The notes under the pieces: generated by a model
What the model was told of the DNA's origin: nothing
The model's database searches: none
The model's input: only the letters and a program-made list of their open reading frames with translations
Assembly: GCF_002994745.2 (NCBI RefSeq)
Contig: NC_037090.1
Coordinates: forward strand, 9,669,501 to 9,733,500
Reading direction: 5' to 3'
From: Rosa chinensis
Taxonomy: Eukaryota > Streptophyta > Magnoliopsida > Rosales > Rosaceae
DNA: 64,000 nt
Shown: positions 44,746-58,400 of the stretch, piece after piece
How the letters are laid out: each line of letters opens with the position of its first letter
Numbering within the stretch: the stretch's first letter is position 1
Translations under genes and position numbers: made by a program

Positions 44746-46241
44746 TGTGAATGTGTGTCTTGTGATGAATTTGTAACCTCTATATCTAGGCTACCATGTC
44801 AAAGCAGTTGGCATTAAACAAATGATAGTGGAGCATTAATTGAAGATAAGAAATGATGAATTTTGGAGATAAAGAGATAAAGAAGCATAATTGGAGATAA
44901 GGAATGATGAATTTTGGAGATAGGGAAGCACTTTCGGCTCCTTTATTCCTTCAATTATATCTCCATCAAGAATTCAGATTTTGACCGTGACTTCTGCATA
45001 ACAAATGTTCCATTATGAACGTAGATGATCCTGGTAAAATTTCAGAGCTTTTAGTACAGTGGTTGGGCCAGAAACTCTACTGGACCTCTTACAGGTCCAG
45101 TTTTCCAGTTTTGCTTCTGTAGAAAATTGGGCTGATTGTTTGAAGGCTTTCCACTTGAAACTAGATCTTGCACTCTTCATAAGAAATTATCATTGGGATG
45201 TCTAGTATTAATCTGGAAAGTTTCAACTTATTTGGATCTTGTTTGGTTAGTCTTCCGCCCCTCTTTCCTTGTTTAGCTCGGTTTCTCCTAGCCGAAGTAA
45301 GAAAATGTGCTAAAGTTGACTTTTCATTTCCATGCTTCCATCATTTCCTTTTCTTACAGCTCGCATAATTCTCCATAGTAGGCTTTATTTAGCCTCTAAA
45401 TAATATATTTTGAACTTGTCAACAATATATAGCTTGAGCCACTGACATTGGCTCAATTTCACCAACACATGCCTTGTCAGGCCAAAATGCTCATTTTGGG
45501 TCCAAACAACGTGGCCGACATGTATTAGGTTAGCGTGTGGAATAACTTCTCTGCAGCACGCCCGTCTCCTCGCCATTAATGCTAGTAATCATGGATTCTG
45601 TAACCAAGGTAACGCCTCGGTTAATCAGGCCATTAAGTGCGATCGTGAGCCACGTGTTCAGTTGTTGTGTGATGTCGTTTTTCAGCGGACGGCATAGATT
45701 GCTTTGATGTTGACATAAAAGAGAGGGAAAATCCGGAGGTTTAACACCTTGTACTTTTGCCTATTATCATCGTCCTCAAGCCTTGCTCTGAGATCTGAGA
45801 AGGTTCTGCAATCTCCGTGAAGCTGTTGACCTCTGGAAGACAAAGATCTTGTGAAGCGAAGACGAGCACCTTCGAGTATACCAGAGTATTTTGTCGTTGA
45901 GGTTGGTAGCCCCAGATTTCGTTCCTGTTGTATTGGTTTTTTTTTTTTTTTTTGCTTCTGTCAATTTCTGGTTTTCTATTATTCGAAGTGGTTTCTAACA
46001 TTCTCTGGTGTCTCTAAGGGTCTAGATTTGTGTTTGGGGGTGGGTTTTGGGTGTTTGATAGGAGATTGAGGATTCTTGGCCTGGTTGACAGTCGAATCTG
46101 GGTTGGGGTGCGTTACGTTCTAGTTTTGGTATTTTCTTGGTTTTCTGGGTATGGGTGTTCTTGATGTTTTTGGGTGAAAATAGAGATAAGGGTAAGTTTA
46201 GATCCTGTTTGAATTGACTGGTTTGGGTTTTAGGGTTTGTG
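44746..46241. other. Non-coding part of the Tat 3' region, possible antisense promoter
   Basis: No coding domain is seen on either strand. The stretch leads into the antisense ORF on the plus strand and has TATA-like words near 45415-45430. Confidence 0.4.
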
Positions 46242-47408
46242 ATGGCTAGCGTGGTAGAGATCTCGAGCAGTGAGGATTCCGGGTCTGACGTGTCGTTCAG
46301 TGTGGTGGATAGGGTATTTATTGATTTGTTGCGTCCGTCTGCCCTTGCCAGAACCTCATTGTCCGAACCGCTAGAAATCGAGCCGCTACAGACCATACCC
46401 TAGGAGGTGGCCATGGGTCATGTCGGTCATGTGGAGAGCTCTAGGGTGGGGGAGGAAGTCGCGGCCCACCATAGGCGCGAAGAGCAGTTAGCGAGCAATA
46501 GCGCCTCTAGTGGTTCCGTTGATGGGGGAGAGACTGGCGGGGAGGAGATTGAGTCAGCATGGGTTCTCCGTGACGGTATCCCTGTTGACGAGGCGGGGGG
46601 GGGGGGGGGGGGGGCGATGACCGTTGCTGCCGTAAACCGGTTGAAGCGAGTGTTTCGACTGCCCGACGTCGTGAAGCTGCGTCCGCCGCTGAAGGATGAG
46701 AGATCGTTAATGCTGCCAGCGGGGCATGCCGCTGTGCATGAGTCTATCTTCCCCCAAGGAGTGACATTTCCCCTCCTGCCAAATCTCCAAATTTTGGTAT
46801 GCGAATTTGGCCTCGCCTTTGGGCAAATTTTCCCTAACATGTGGTGGTTCTTAATGGCCTGCAGCCCCGCTTGTCCGATTATGAGGGTCCAACCGTGGAG
46901 GAGGTGCTGCCCTTCTACGAGTTGGTGTACTTAAAGTTCCAGGGTTGCAGTGGGTAGGTGAACCTGAGTCGCTGCCAGGGGGCGCCCAAGTTGATCGAGA
47001 ATTTGAAAGATTCCATGTCCTACTGGCGGGTTTTCTGTGTTGCCACCGCCGGATGGGAATACCAAGCGGGGTCGAATGAGGGGGAGCCAACGTTTAGGAT
47101 TAAGTCGGAGTTCCAACCTATCTGAGGTTGTCGCTGGATTCCACTGCTGTTGGTTTTGTTTATATAATGATTCCTCGTGCTAATGAGTTTCGTTTTTTTT
47201 TTTTTTTTTGTAGCGGGCTTGCGCTATAACCTGACTCGTGAGGAGAGTGCCGCGTGGCAAGGATTCGGGGCTGTTGGTAGAATCGCAATCTACTAGATCT
47301 CCGCCTACTCACCGGGTGGGAATTGTTGGTCGATCTGCAGTTGACACGCTCCCTTGGTAAGTGACATCCGCTGATCCCTGCCGTAGCGTTGGTTTTGTAT
47401 CAGGCTAA

Positions 47409-49564
47409 TGATTACATGCATTTATATACGTGTAATTATATCTAAAACACTAGAATTAAGCTAATTCTCAAGTCAATTATTATGTAATTAATCTATTTTT
47501 TATTTATTGTGTAGGAAATTAGCGGAGTTGTGGAAATGAGATAAGAAAAGGCGAAATTGGGGCAAATTTGAATGTTCCGACAAAAGGACCAAATAGTAGA
47601 GCATCAGTCAAGTACTAATCGGCATGGTCAAGAAATGCGGAAGTAAATTGGGGAAAAGAAATAAATTGAAGAAAAGGAACCTTAATTAACCATTAGTCTT
47701 AATTAACCAATTAAGGCCAATCATGTGCTGCATGCTTTGCTTAATTAAATGGGCTTAAAAATTCTTTTAGGCATCAGTATGTGCTGCACGTGATGATATG
47801 GTGGTTTAATTATGATGTCTTCCAGCTCCTTTCATTTCCAAATATGCATAGCAGCAACTGTGGGGGACACGTGCCCATTTCTTGGAGGAGCTCCAATCTC
47901 TTGACCTCATCCTAGCCTTTCTTTTTCTCATGCAGATATCAAGCCACCCATTCCTTGATGACATATATATACCACTGCCACCAGTTTCACTAAGGAGGAG
48001 AGAGCTACAGCAGCCGCATAGATATATTCCACCAGATCCATTTTTCATTTTCTCTCTTCCTTCTTCTCTACAACCGAAACACTCTACTCCATTTCCATCC
48101 TCTCTCTCTTCCCAATTTATCATCCTCTACCATTTTTCTCAAGGAATAATCAAGGGGCTTTTACTACCCACACAATCAATTGCTCATCAACACAAAGATA
48201 TTTTATTTTTGGTAAAGAGTGGGGGCTTAATATTAAGTTGGGTTTATGTTTGCCTATAGCAAATTGTGAGCCTAGCTTGTATTCCTCTCTCCTCTATCAT
48301 TTCTCTTAATTTCTTAGAGCAACTCCAACAGATTCCCTATATTTTGATTTTTCTCTACTTTAAGGAAAAATGAGCCTCTTTTGCTCCAACAGATTCTCTA
48401 TAACTATCTCTATTTTAGGGAAAGTGAGGAGAGAGAAAACCAAATTCCCTATATTTACAGCAAACTCCAAAATTTTAAAAAAGAATATGAAGATTTTATA
48501 GATTACTGTAAACTAGGGAATCTGTTGGAGTTGGAGAAGAAAAATAGGCTAAAGGTTTGACTTTTGCTTCTCTATAATACAAAAATTATAGGGAAGCTGT
48601 TGGAGTTGCTCTTATGTATTTGATGATGTATTTGCTAATGGGTTGTGAGTAGTTTAATTTTGGGAGTTAGGGTTGTGAAGCCCTAACTCATCTTGTGTAA
48701 ATATTGATGCTTTAAATGAAATAAATGCAATTTCCATTGTGTATGCTTTAAATCCGAATTTATTGGTCCTTAGAAGCATGTTTCTAGGCTTTATCACCCT
48801 TTGAAATTATGTTGTGGGCAATTGTGATGACTAGATTGATAAATTGACAACTTATTAATCTTGTGGCATCTAGGATTTCAGTGTGGTAACCATTAGCTAG
48901 CTTAATCGTATCTAAGCTTGCTTGGGTCTCCATTATCTTGCTCTCTACGCCTCTAATTTTGGATATTGCGGCCTTAACCGGTGTAATGCTCAAATTAGAG
49001 AGTTGATTGTGGCCTTAACCGGCATAGTCAAAACACCGAAACGATAATTGGTTTAGTAGCCTTAACCGGTACTAGATACTAGACTTAACACATATAGGAA
49101 ATGCATGCATTTGTGAAATTGGCATCGATTTTTGTAAGATAGTTAGTCTGAATCACCTGACACTCCCATGTTTCCATTAATTTGAAAATCCAAATTTAAT
49201 TTCTTGCTTGATAATTAGTTGTTTGCTTTTATTTTAGTTTGCATTTAATTTAGTTAATTCCCAATTCAAAACTCTCAAAACAAAATTCTACCTTCCATTG
49301 TGCATAACTCATTTGGGCTACAAGTTAGTGGCTTTGATTAGGCTTAGTGTGAGCTAAGCCGAGCATTGCCGAGGCTTGGTGCATTGTGAATATTATTTTA
49401 CTTTATTTTATTTTTATTTTTCATTGTATGCCTTTAAGTTATTCTAGTGCCAATTACCTCGGTTAGGTCCAACGCCTAATCCCCGAGGTACGATAATCAA
49501 GGTTCAAATACTTCCCTTACTTGACAACGACTCGTACGCTTGCGAGAGTTTATGAATCAAGTCA
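47409..49564. mobile_element. Solo LTR inserted in an intron of the antisense ORF
   Basis: It starts TGATTACATGCATTT and ends GAATCAAGTCA, with 5-bp flanks GCTAA and ACTAA (one mismatch). It is 2.16 kb long with no coding domains. The words GCCTTAACCGG recur inside (about 48970-49070). Borders rest on TG/CA ends and the near-TSD, so confidence is moderate. Confidence 0.6.
48317..48611. mobile_element. Tourist-like MITE, 295 bp
   Basis: Its TIRs are GAGCAACTCCAACAGATTCC on the left and the complement GAGCAACTCCAACAGCTTCC on the right, followed by CTAT. It is flanked by TTA on both sides (48314-48316 and 48612-48614). It is an AT-rich, non-coding PIF/Harbinger-derived MITE inside the solo LTR at 47409-49564. 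Confidence 0.92.
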
Positions 49565-51564
49565 ACTAACCTGTTTTTTTTTTTTTAGACTCTCCGCCAG
49601 GTAACAAAGTGAGCCGCGACGCTTTCGCCAAAGCAATGGACCGTGCCAAGATAAACAACTTTCTTGAGAGCATGTACGCCGTCGGTCTGGCGACCCAGCA
49701 GACGATGGTAAATCCACAGACGCTGGCGGTGAGCCAGTCTGAAACCCCAGTGGTGTTGCCGATGCCACACCACTCTCATCTCGGTGCCGACTGTCTGCCA
49801 GTCGTTCAAGCTGGAGCTGGCGGTGAGCATAATGTTGCCGGCGGGAGCCAAGCTCCGAATGCCCCTACACAGGAGAAAGAAAGAGTGCCCGCCACTCGGC
49901 GCGGGTCCCAGCCACCAGTTACCATTGCGGGGTTGGAGCCTCATATGACAACGAGGCTTGTTGCCGTTGACACTACCAAGGCGGTTTTGCAGAGGAAACG
50001 GTGGCAGAAAGACTCCAATGAGGAGGACGAAGCTACTGGTACGGAAACCATCGGGGTCCGCCAGCAGAAGAAGGCAAAACAAGCTCCGCCCACAGTGACC
50101 GTGGCCGCCAGGGGGAGGTGCAGAGGAGCGACCTGGACTCGTTTGCGGTGTACGCCAAATTCCTGACTGACCCAGAGCGGGAGTTTTTGTTCCACCTCTG
50201 CGAGAGGCTGGGATTCGGCGGATTGGATGGGACCGTCCGCCCAACGGTGCTACAGCAATCACCGCTTAGCTCGGCCTTTGGCCATCTGTCCGTCTGGTTG
50301 CACGAGCACTTCCTGGCGGTTTGTAAGCAGCCTGAGGTCGAGCTGCAGTTGCGAGAGGAGCTCGAAGTCCTGCGGGGGGAATTGGAGGATGCTTAGGCCA
50401 GACTGGCGGATAAGGAGTGGCAGCTGACCAAGGCGGAATGTGATGCCTCGGATTTTTGTGGCAAGGTGAAAATCGCCTTAGAGCAAAACCTTGAGCGGAA
50501 CGATCACATCAACCTGCTCTAGCAGGATATAGTTCAGCTAAAAGAGTAGATGGCGGCCAAGGTTAAGTGGATTGACATTCTTCAGAAAGACTCTGCCGTC
50601 AAATCCGCCGAGGTGAAGAGATTAGAGGGTGTGGCTGCCCAGCTGGAGGCGGAGAGGAGCGGTGTTGAGGCCGCCGCTGTGGATGCCTTCAAGCAGTCTG
50701 CTGCGTATAAGCAAGCTTTGACTGAGGCAGCGAAGGCCGGTGCTATTGATTGGGAGAAGGCGTCCGATTCCGCTAGCATACCTATCCAGCCGTGAGCCCC
50801 AGGGGGCGGGTCCTCAGCAATTCAGCCTGGCGTGCGCTCCGGCAATGGGGAGAGTGATCATGACCCAGCGGAGGCCTCCCAGCGGACTCCGGTGCCTACT
50901 CCGTCTGAGGTCTCTAGGGCCAACGTTCTGGCGGCTCGTACCCGGCTGGATGAGACCATCATGACTCTGAGCCCGACTGCGCATGGCTCCGACCAGACAA
51001 GTCGTATGGGCGGGGAGCAACCGTCGGCCGAGGGGGAGCAGCAACCACCGGACGAGGGTGAGCAAGGAGGTGTTGAAAATTGTTGAAGATGTTGCCCTCC
51101 ACCACGCTTTCGTATTTTTAATGCAGCTAAGGCCTGCATGTACTATTTGCTCTTTTTTTTTTCTTTTTTTTTTGTAATGACTATTTTTGGGCGGGGAGAC
51201 CTGACCCTGAATGGACGGTAGTGTGAAAATTTTCAGTGTCGTATGCCTTTCGATTATTTGTTGTTTGAATGTTGCCTTTACCGCCAGAGTTTTGACGTGC
51301 TTTTGTTAATCATCAAAACATTAAAGGAATTAAAATTGTTCCAAGTGCACGATGTAGCGGACGTGGTCCGCCGAATACTATTGGTGTTGCCATTTGAACC
51401 TGTGCCTGGATTTGGTGACAATGGTTTGAATAATTCCTCGTTTCATTGATTAGCTTATTGATCAGCGTTTACAAAAGCGGGGTTGTACCCGTTGAGTAGC
51501 TTCCCTTAGCTAAATATTGAACAAAAATTTAGCTAAGTCAAGATGCTCTAGGGTAGCGGCGTGG

Positions 51565-52633
51565 CTATTTGTAGTAATACCGAAGGTGCTCGGTATTCCA
51601 AGGGTGGGTCGTTATGACGCCATCCTTGTCCATTAAGTAGAAGGTGTCGGGGCTAACGACTTCCACAATTTTGTATGGACCTTCCCAAGTTGGGTGGAGT
51701 GCCGTTGGTGGTAGAATGACTTCCTTCATTACCCAGTCCCCCATCTGGATGTTCCGGGCTTTGACTCTGGCATTATAAAAATGTGAAACCCATTGCTTGT
51801 TTTGCAAGTTGTGCAGATGGACTTTGTGGCGTTTTTCCTCGAGGAGGTCCTTATCGAGGTTGACGCCCTAGCCGTTGTTTGGAGTGGTAGCCTTCGATTC
51901 TGGCGGTAGGTTGTGTGACCTCAATGGGTAGGACGGCCTCGGTACTGAACATCATACATAATAGTGTTTCGCCGGTGGCGGAAGTTGGAGTAGTCCGGAT
52001 GGCCCACAGAACCTCCAGGAGTTTTTCCGCCCATAAACCCTTGGCATCGTCGAGCTTCTTTTTTAGCAGCTTCTTGATTATCTTGTTTGCTGCTTCGACT
52101 TGGCCGTTGGTTTGGGGGTGAGCGACAGATGCAAAGCTCATCTTGGTGCCCAAGTTAGCGGTGAAAGAGATGAGTTCCTTGTTGTTGAACTGTGTGCCGT
52201 TGTCTGTGATGATTGTGTGGGGAACGCCGTAGCTGCAGTAGATGTTCTTCCAGTGGAAGTGAGTTACCTTGGCAGTAGTTATTGCCATCAGTGGTTCTGC
52301 TTCGATCGACTTGTTGTTGTAGTCGATGGTGACAACGATGTACTTGAACTGACCCCTGGCGGTTGGAAAATTTCCCAGCAAGTCTAAGCCCCACATGGAA
52401 TGGATCCTTGGGTCGATGATGATTCACAGGGGTTCCGCCAGGGCATGGGGGAGGTCAGCGTATTGTTGACATTTGTGGCAGGACCTGGACACCCTTCTGG
52501 CGTCGTCACCGAGCATGGACCAAAAGTATCCCTGTCGCATTGTGTGATTGGCCAAAGACCTGGCGCCCGAGTGGTTTCCACACTCCCCGGCGTGTATCAT
52601 TGTAAGCACGTCTTTTCCCTCTTCTGGAGTCAA
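51565..52633 (-). pseudogene. Tat integrase domain, broken
   Basis: The order is a zinc-binding HHCC region (HAGECGNHSGARSL to RSCHKCQQ), then the catalytic core with D in MWGLDLLGNFP, D in ITDNGTQFNN and E in NGQVEAANKIIKK, and a C-terminal region from 51807 (GDWVMKEVILPP, LHPTWEGPYKIVEVV). A TGA after HALAEPL (52424) interrupts the frame, and further breaks lie near 51851. The catalytic residues themselves are retained. Confidence 0.85.
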
Positions 52634-52851
52634 ACATCGGAGGTTGGGATGAGTAAACCCCTGGCGGTAAAGTTTGCCATTCTGTATGTTGTAGTGGGTT
52701 GCTCTCCGCTTGAGCTATCATGCTTCGACCTTATCCGCTGGTAATGTTCCATTGCGCATGTATTCGATGATTTCATCCATCCAACTGGGCCTAGTCTCAA
52801 TGTTGAAAATCTCTGCCAGGGTTTTTGTGATGCTTGGCTTGTCAAGGCATT

Positions 52852-53387
52852 CTACCCTTGTGTCCGCTGGACATTGGTGTGGTTGAGAGTTGCTAGCCGC
52901 GCTAGTGAATCAGCCTTGGTGTTCTTTTCCCTGGGGATCTGTGTGATGGTGTGAAATTTGAATTTTTTGAGGAGTGTCTTGACGTACCCCAAGTATGTCG
53001 CTAACTGTTGGTCCTTGGCCTGGAAACTATCATTGACCTGGTTAACGACTAACTGGGAATCGCTGAATATGTTGACACTGTCAGCGCCCAAGTCAATGGC
53101 GAGGAGTAAGCTAGCAATGAGTGCTTCATATTCCGCCGTGTTGTTTTGAAATTGAACTTCAACTCGTATTCTACGTTTAGTCCCCCCGGTCCTGTGAGGA
53201 TGACTCTGGCGCTGCAGGTCTTGGCACAAGCGAAGCCATCAACGTGGAGGTTCCAGTTTGACTGTTGCTGGGGGGCTGGTTCCCCAACAATTGTCATTTC
53301 CATGCTGACCTCTTGTGTGCCTTGGCTGGGTTCATCCTGACCCTCGATGAGCTCAGCGTTGAAGTCTGCCATCGCCTGACCTTTCAT
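52852..53387 (-). pseudogene. Second, archaeal-type RNase H of the Tat element, frameshifted
   Basis: It starts MKGQAMADFNAELIEG and has the Asp of WNLHVDGFA, Glu in NNTAEYEALIASLLLA, Asp in NIFSDSQLVVNQV, and the C-terminal NTKADSLARLA. These are the four acidic positions of the aRNH fold that is peculiar to Tat-lineage gypsy elements. A frameshift lies near 53160. Confidence 0.85.
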
Positions 53388-53418
53388 GGTGGTTCTTGGT
53401 TTGCAAGTCGATGTCGAA

Positions 53419-54600
53419 CTAGCTGAGCTCGATGGCCAATTTGCTGAGGCGCTCAGAGTGCTCAGGGTTTTGCATTACCTGCCTCTGCAGTTGGTTTGTT
53501 AAGACATGAATGGTGTGGGCTTGAAAATATTGGCGGAGGCGTGTACCAGCAACAATAAGTGCGAAAGCGAGCTGTTCCGGGGGGGGGGCATATCTTGTTT
53601 CTGCCTCGTTTATGCCTTTGCAGGCGTAGAATACATGGAGCTCTTCCTGGCCCTCTCTCTTGACAATGGCACAGCTTACCGTTGTTTGTGATACCGCTAG
53701 GTATATGTATAGTGTCTCCCCTTGCACAGGAATGAAGAGAAGTGGGACTGCTGCCAAGTACTCTTTCAAGCTCTGGAATGCCGCCTCACAGTCTGGGTTC
53801 CAGTTGCTTACCTTCTTGTGGGTCGTCTTTAGGACTTTGAAAAATGGGAGGCATCTATCAGTGAGCCTAGAAATGAACCGAGAGAGAGCGGTTAGCTTGC
53901 CTTGAAGGCTCTGAACGTGCTTTTTCCATTCTGGCGCCTTCATGTTGAGGATGGTCTACATCTTGTCAGGATTGGCCTCCATTCCCCGTTCACTGACTAT
54001 GTAACCTAGGAATTTGCTAGCGGTGACACAAAAGGAGCATTTTTCAGGGTTGAAGTGCATGCCATAAGTCAATAGAATAGTGAATATGATACGGAGGTTG
54101 GCCACGTGTCTGCTAGCTTTGATGCTTTTCACCAGCATGTCGTCCACGTATACCTCTATGACTTTGCCCAGATGCTCAGCGAACATGGCATTCATCAACC
54201 ACTGGTAAGTTGCGCCAGCGTTCTTCAAACCGAAGGGCATGACATTGTAACAGTATAGGCCCTTGTCAGTGGTGAAGGCGGTGCACTCCTGGTCACCAGG
54301 GTGCATCTTGATCTGATTGTAGCAGGAGAAGGCGTCCATCATGCTCAGTAGTTCGTGTCCAGCGATGGCATCGACCAGTTGGTCTATGCGGGGTAGCGGG
54401 AAACTGTCCTTGGGGCATGCCATGTTGAGGCCCTTGAAGTCGACATACATCCACCATTTCCCGCTAGGTTTCTTGACCATGACCAGGTTGGAAATCCACT
54501 AAGGGTAATTGACTTGGAGGATGAACCCAATGCTCTGTAGTTTTGTGACTTCCTCCCCAATTGCACGATATCTTTCCTCATTGAAGGCTCTCCACCACTG
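53419..54600 (-). pseudogene. Tat reverse transcriptase and first RNase H, broken
   Basis: The RT has VKKPSGKWWMYVDFKGLN, MPFGLKNAGATYQ and the YVDDM box (about 54148). A TAG lies before WISNLV (about 54500) and another after DKM (53956-53958). The RNase H part (53943-53419) has LFIPVQGETLYIYLAVS and ETRYAPPPEQLAFALI; the usual DAS motif is changed. The codons are otherwise conserved, suggesting that point stops rather than large deletions killed it. Confidence 0.85.
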
Positions 54601-54927
54601 CTTGACAGGGTAGGAGGATGGTTTGATGCTCAGTTTGTGTGTGATGATCTCAGGGGAGATGTCAGGCATGTTAGCTTAGGACCATGCAAAGACGGCGGCG
54701 TTGTCACATAGAAATTGGGTGAGTTCTGCCGCTAAGTCTGTGTCTAGCTGAGCGTCGATGTGGACTGTCCACTCAGGGTGTTCGTCGGAGATGCTGATAA
54801 CCCTCAAAGATGTTTCTGGGTTGACAGGCTCCTTTTTGACATATTTCTTCTCGTCATCTCTGCGGTCCTCAAAGATGTCTGGTGGTGGCGCATGGTTTCC
54901 TACTGTTAGTATCTCATGGCGGCGCGT

Positions 54928-55374
54928 CTATCGTGCTACAATTGTGGAGTAGCATTCTCGTGCCAATTGTTGATTTCCTTTGACACAACCTATCCGGTTG
55001 GGCGTAGGGAACTTCATGAGAAGTATGTATCCAGCTATGATGCACTTGAGCTTGTTGAGTGTCGGTCGACCGATGATGGCATTGTATGAACTGAAGCAGT
55101 CGACAATGATGAACTCCGTATGGATTTCCGCCGTACATGGACTGGCGCCGATAACTAGTCTCATGTAGTCGGAACCCAATGGTTGTGTGATGTCTCCGGA
55201 GAAGCTGAGCAATGGCTCATGATCCTGGAGTAATTTTCTATTCTGCTGGAGTTTGCTGTAATAACCATTGAAGATGACATTGACAGTGGATCCACTATCC
55301 ACAAGGACCCTCCCCACTGACCATTTATCGAGTATGGCGTCGATTAAGAATGGATCGTCGTGGGGTAGATGCAC
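54928..55374 (-). pseudogene. Tat aspartic protease region
   Basis: The retroviral-type protease motif VLVDSGSTVNVIF sits near residue 23 of an open frame that also includes YNAIIGRPTLNKL, the usual downstream protease motif. The frame is open for 148 residues but is cut off from RT by intervening stops. Confidence 0.85.
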
Positions 55375-55410
55375 TCAGCGCTCCTCTTCCTCTGAGAAGG
55401 TAATGGGTCC

Positions 55411-58400
55411 CTAACAAGACCTTGGGAGTTTGGCTAACCTTTCGTATCGGATATTGCAAACTTCGTTGGGGTGGTTAGCATTCGCATAACGCTTTTTTGC
55501 CCTGTGGGACATGTTGGTAATTGGAGCACCGCCGTCAATGGTATTGATGCTGCCCATTTGTTCAATGTTGGCGACCACGGATGGCGGTTGGCGGATCTTG
55601 AATTGCTTCATCTTACCATCGCGGTATAAAGTCTCAATAGCTGTCTTGAGAGCGTTGCAATTGTTGGTGTTGTGGCCGCTGTCCTCATGGTATTTGCACC
55701 ATTTACCGGTGTTCCCGGGCTTTCCCACCCTTGGGTATTTTCATGGGGGTGGTGGCGGAATCTTATCCTTCACTAGTCGTATATTTCCTCATACGAGGCT
55801 ATAAGGACCGTGAACACTGCATACCGCTGGGAGGACTTCGTCTGTTTATTATGGTTATCCCCCTGGGATGAGTGGCTGCCCTTGTTGTAATGTTGGTCCT
55901 TTTGCCGCTTGTTTTGGTAAGTGCTCTGTTACCACTCTCTCTTCTTATTTGTTGGCGGCGTAGCAGAGATTTTGCTAGCGGTCTCCTGATTGATGGCGGA
56001 AGGTTGAGTGGACTTTGTAGGCGTTGGCGGCGGTGGGGTGGTTTCTCCATACGTGATGAATTATGCTTGTGCATGGATCACCGCCTCGCTCATGACATGG
56101 TCATATGCGGCATTTGGATGATTGTAATTGAGATGATAGAGAAATGGTCCCTTGAGGAGTCCTTACTTGAAGGCTGCCAGCACCATTGTCTTGTCGAGAT
56201 AGCGGCACTGAGATGCCGCCGCTCGCCACCTGGTGACGAACGCCTTCAATGTTTCCGCTACCCCCTGCTTGAGGTTGAACAGCTGAGTTATGTTGTGATG
56301 TTCGGGGGCCAACAGGATGAACCGAGAGTGGAAAGCGTTTGACAGTGCGTGGAATGAGTCGATGGAGCCTGGCGGACATTTGAAGAACCAGCTCATTGCC
56401 TCGCTGTCCAACGTTTCACTGAACAAGTGGCAGAGGGTGGCGTCATCAAATCCCTTATTGTTAGTGACCTTCTTGAAGGTGTCCATGTGGACGAAGGGGT
56501 CGGACATGACGTTGTAGTGTGACATCTTTGGTGTCTTTGCGTGTGCTGGTCTAACGGCATGCAGGATCCTGGCGGTGAATGGTCCTGGTCTGGATGTAAA
56601 AAGCTGATTTGGCGCCAACTTTGGCGTTGGCGCTGGGGTGCATGCCTCTGCCCTGATTAGACTTTGCTCTAATTGTTGCATCCTATCCAGGATTAGGGCG
56701 GTTACGTCACCAGCAGGCCTCTCCTGGAGAATCTGCTGAACCAGCTCCCGCCTGGGGGGTAGGTGGATTACCTTCTGTTCTGGCCCTGGCTGCCAGGCGG
56801 CTAGCGTTTGGCTGTGATTCACCTCCTGCTGTGAGCCCCGAAAAAGTTTATAGAATTGAAGTGAAATAGTTCGATAATTGATTTATCGATCTCAATAATT
56901 GTCAAAGTGCTCGAGGAAATTTTCAAAAATTTTCTTAAAGTGAAATCATCAATTTAGGAGGTGGATGGTAAAGTTTACGACACGACGAGTTTGTGGAAAT
57001 TTTCGGAGAATTTTCCGGATAACCGAGCTATTTATCGTGAATCCTAGAAAATAATTTAGAAAAATGGAAAGATAAGTGGCACGATCCTAGCCTTCCATTC
57101 CCTCCACCGCTTAATCTTAGCCATCCTTGTTAATTGGACCAAGCTATTTATATAGGCCCTTGATCAGTTGTAAGGACCAGAAGGATCGAGAAACAGAGAG
57201 AGAGAACCAGAGTTCTCTGACTGAGACGGACGCGACCCGCGACTGGGTTTGATCGGAAATCGTTTCTCCGGCCACCTCTCCGGGGCGGACCACCGACAAC
57301 AGCTTTGTCTCGGTGGCGCCTACGTCCCTGTGGTCTCAGATTGTACATGCAGTGACTGTGAACGGAGAATCGACGATCCAAAGCATGAAGAACCTCTGGC
57401 GAGTTTCAACGAATTACAGCGGCGACTCCGGTCACCGTTTGGGATGCATTTGGTATGGAACTTCATCCTCTCGTCATGCTCTACACGTTTCTACACTTAG
57501 TTTTTGAATTAGATTAAGTTTTGATGATTTACGTTTCTGGGTAGCTACCGCTCCGACGTGTTCTTCGACGCCGGCGACCTTTCCGGCTCTCCTTGGCTTG
57601 GTCTCGGCCTCGACTGCAACTGTAGACAAGGAATTGGGCAGTTGGCTGGGCAGATCACGTTGACATCCTCAATTCATCATCTGCCTAGTTTCCGCAAGGA
57701 GTTTGATTTGGTTGCAGTTGGAATTTGAAGGTATAATTCAAAATGTTGAATTGAAGTTTGGTTATTGTCATGCAAATCCGAAGTTAGTAGCTTGAGTTGG
57801 TATGACTTGGTGGAAATCAGTTTCCTTGGCTGTGGAGTTTTGTCAGATTGTTATAGTTTCGGTAGCTTGGAGTTTATGTTTGAATTGGGTAGGAAATTGA
57901 TGTTGTTATGCTGAAAATTGGTCGTGGAACTGACTATGTAGAGTGGATTGTGATTATCAGGCTTGATGTCTTGTTAGTGTTGTTTGGAATTGTTTCTGGC
58001 CGGTTTTGTAAGTTAAAGTCTTGTTGGTGTAGCTAAGGCAGGTAAATCGAAATGATGGAGAAAAGTTTGAGAAATGGTCAAGTTATGAAGTATGGGTGTA
58101 CATAGTAATTCTATCAGAATTGTTATCCGACGAAATTTGAGTTAGAATTAAAGTTGAGTGTTAAAGTGATAATAAGTAGAGATAAAAGAAATTAATATAT
58201 ATTGGGTGGCCTTTGTAAATCGGTTGCACTCAATATATGTTTGGTCAATATTGTAATTTCAAGTGAATGTTCGATAATCTAAGTTAATTATCGAACCTAT
58301 CTCGATTAGTCAAATGTGGTCAAACTAGTCAATGTTGGTCAAACATTGGTCAAACAATGGTCAAAGTTGGTCAACTCCTTCTCAAACCAGGAAAACTTGA

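Larger units (their letters stand above)
46242..51086 (+). pseudogene. Antisense ORF of the Tat element (putative gypsy-type transposon protein), broken
   Basis: It runs opposite to gag-pol. The first part starts MASVVEISSSEDSGSDVSFS at 46242, has a TAG at 46401-46403 and a pure G run near 46597-46613. It then reads FPQGVTFPLLPNLQIL and FGQIFPN, the motif of the plant putative gypsy-type transposon family (Pfam Transposase_28, as I recall it). A frameshift near 46870 is followed by TVEEVLPFYELVYLKFQGC, SYWRVFCVATAGWEYQAG and RYNLTREESAAWQGF. Introns are likely at about 47125-47211 and from 47357 (TTGGTAAGTG) to 49590. The last part has SRDAFAKAMDRAKINNFLES and a Glu/Ala/Lys-rich coiled coil with stops. 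The family's function is unknown; this copy cannot be translated whole. Confidence 0.75.

Noticed and set aside
49585..50262. Minus-strand ORF of 225 codons
   Set aside because: It is antisense to the better supported antisense-ORF exon on the plus strand and shows no gag-pol domain.
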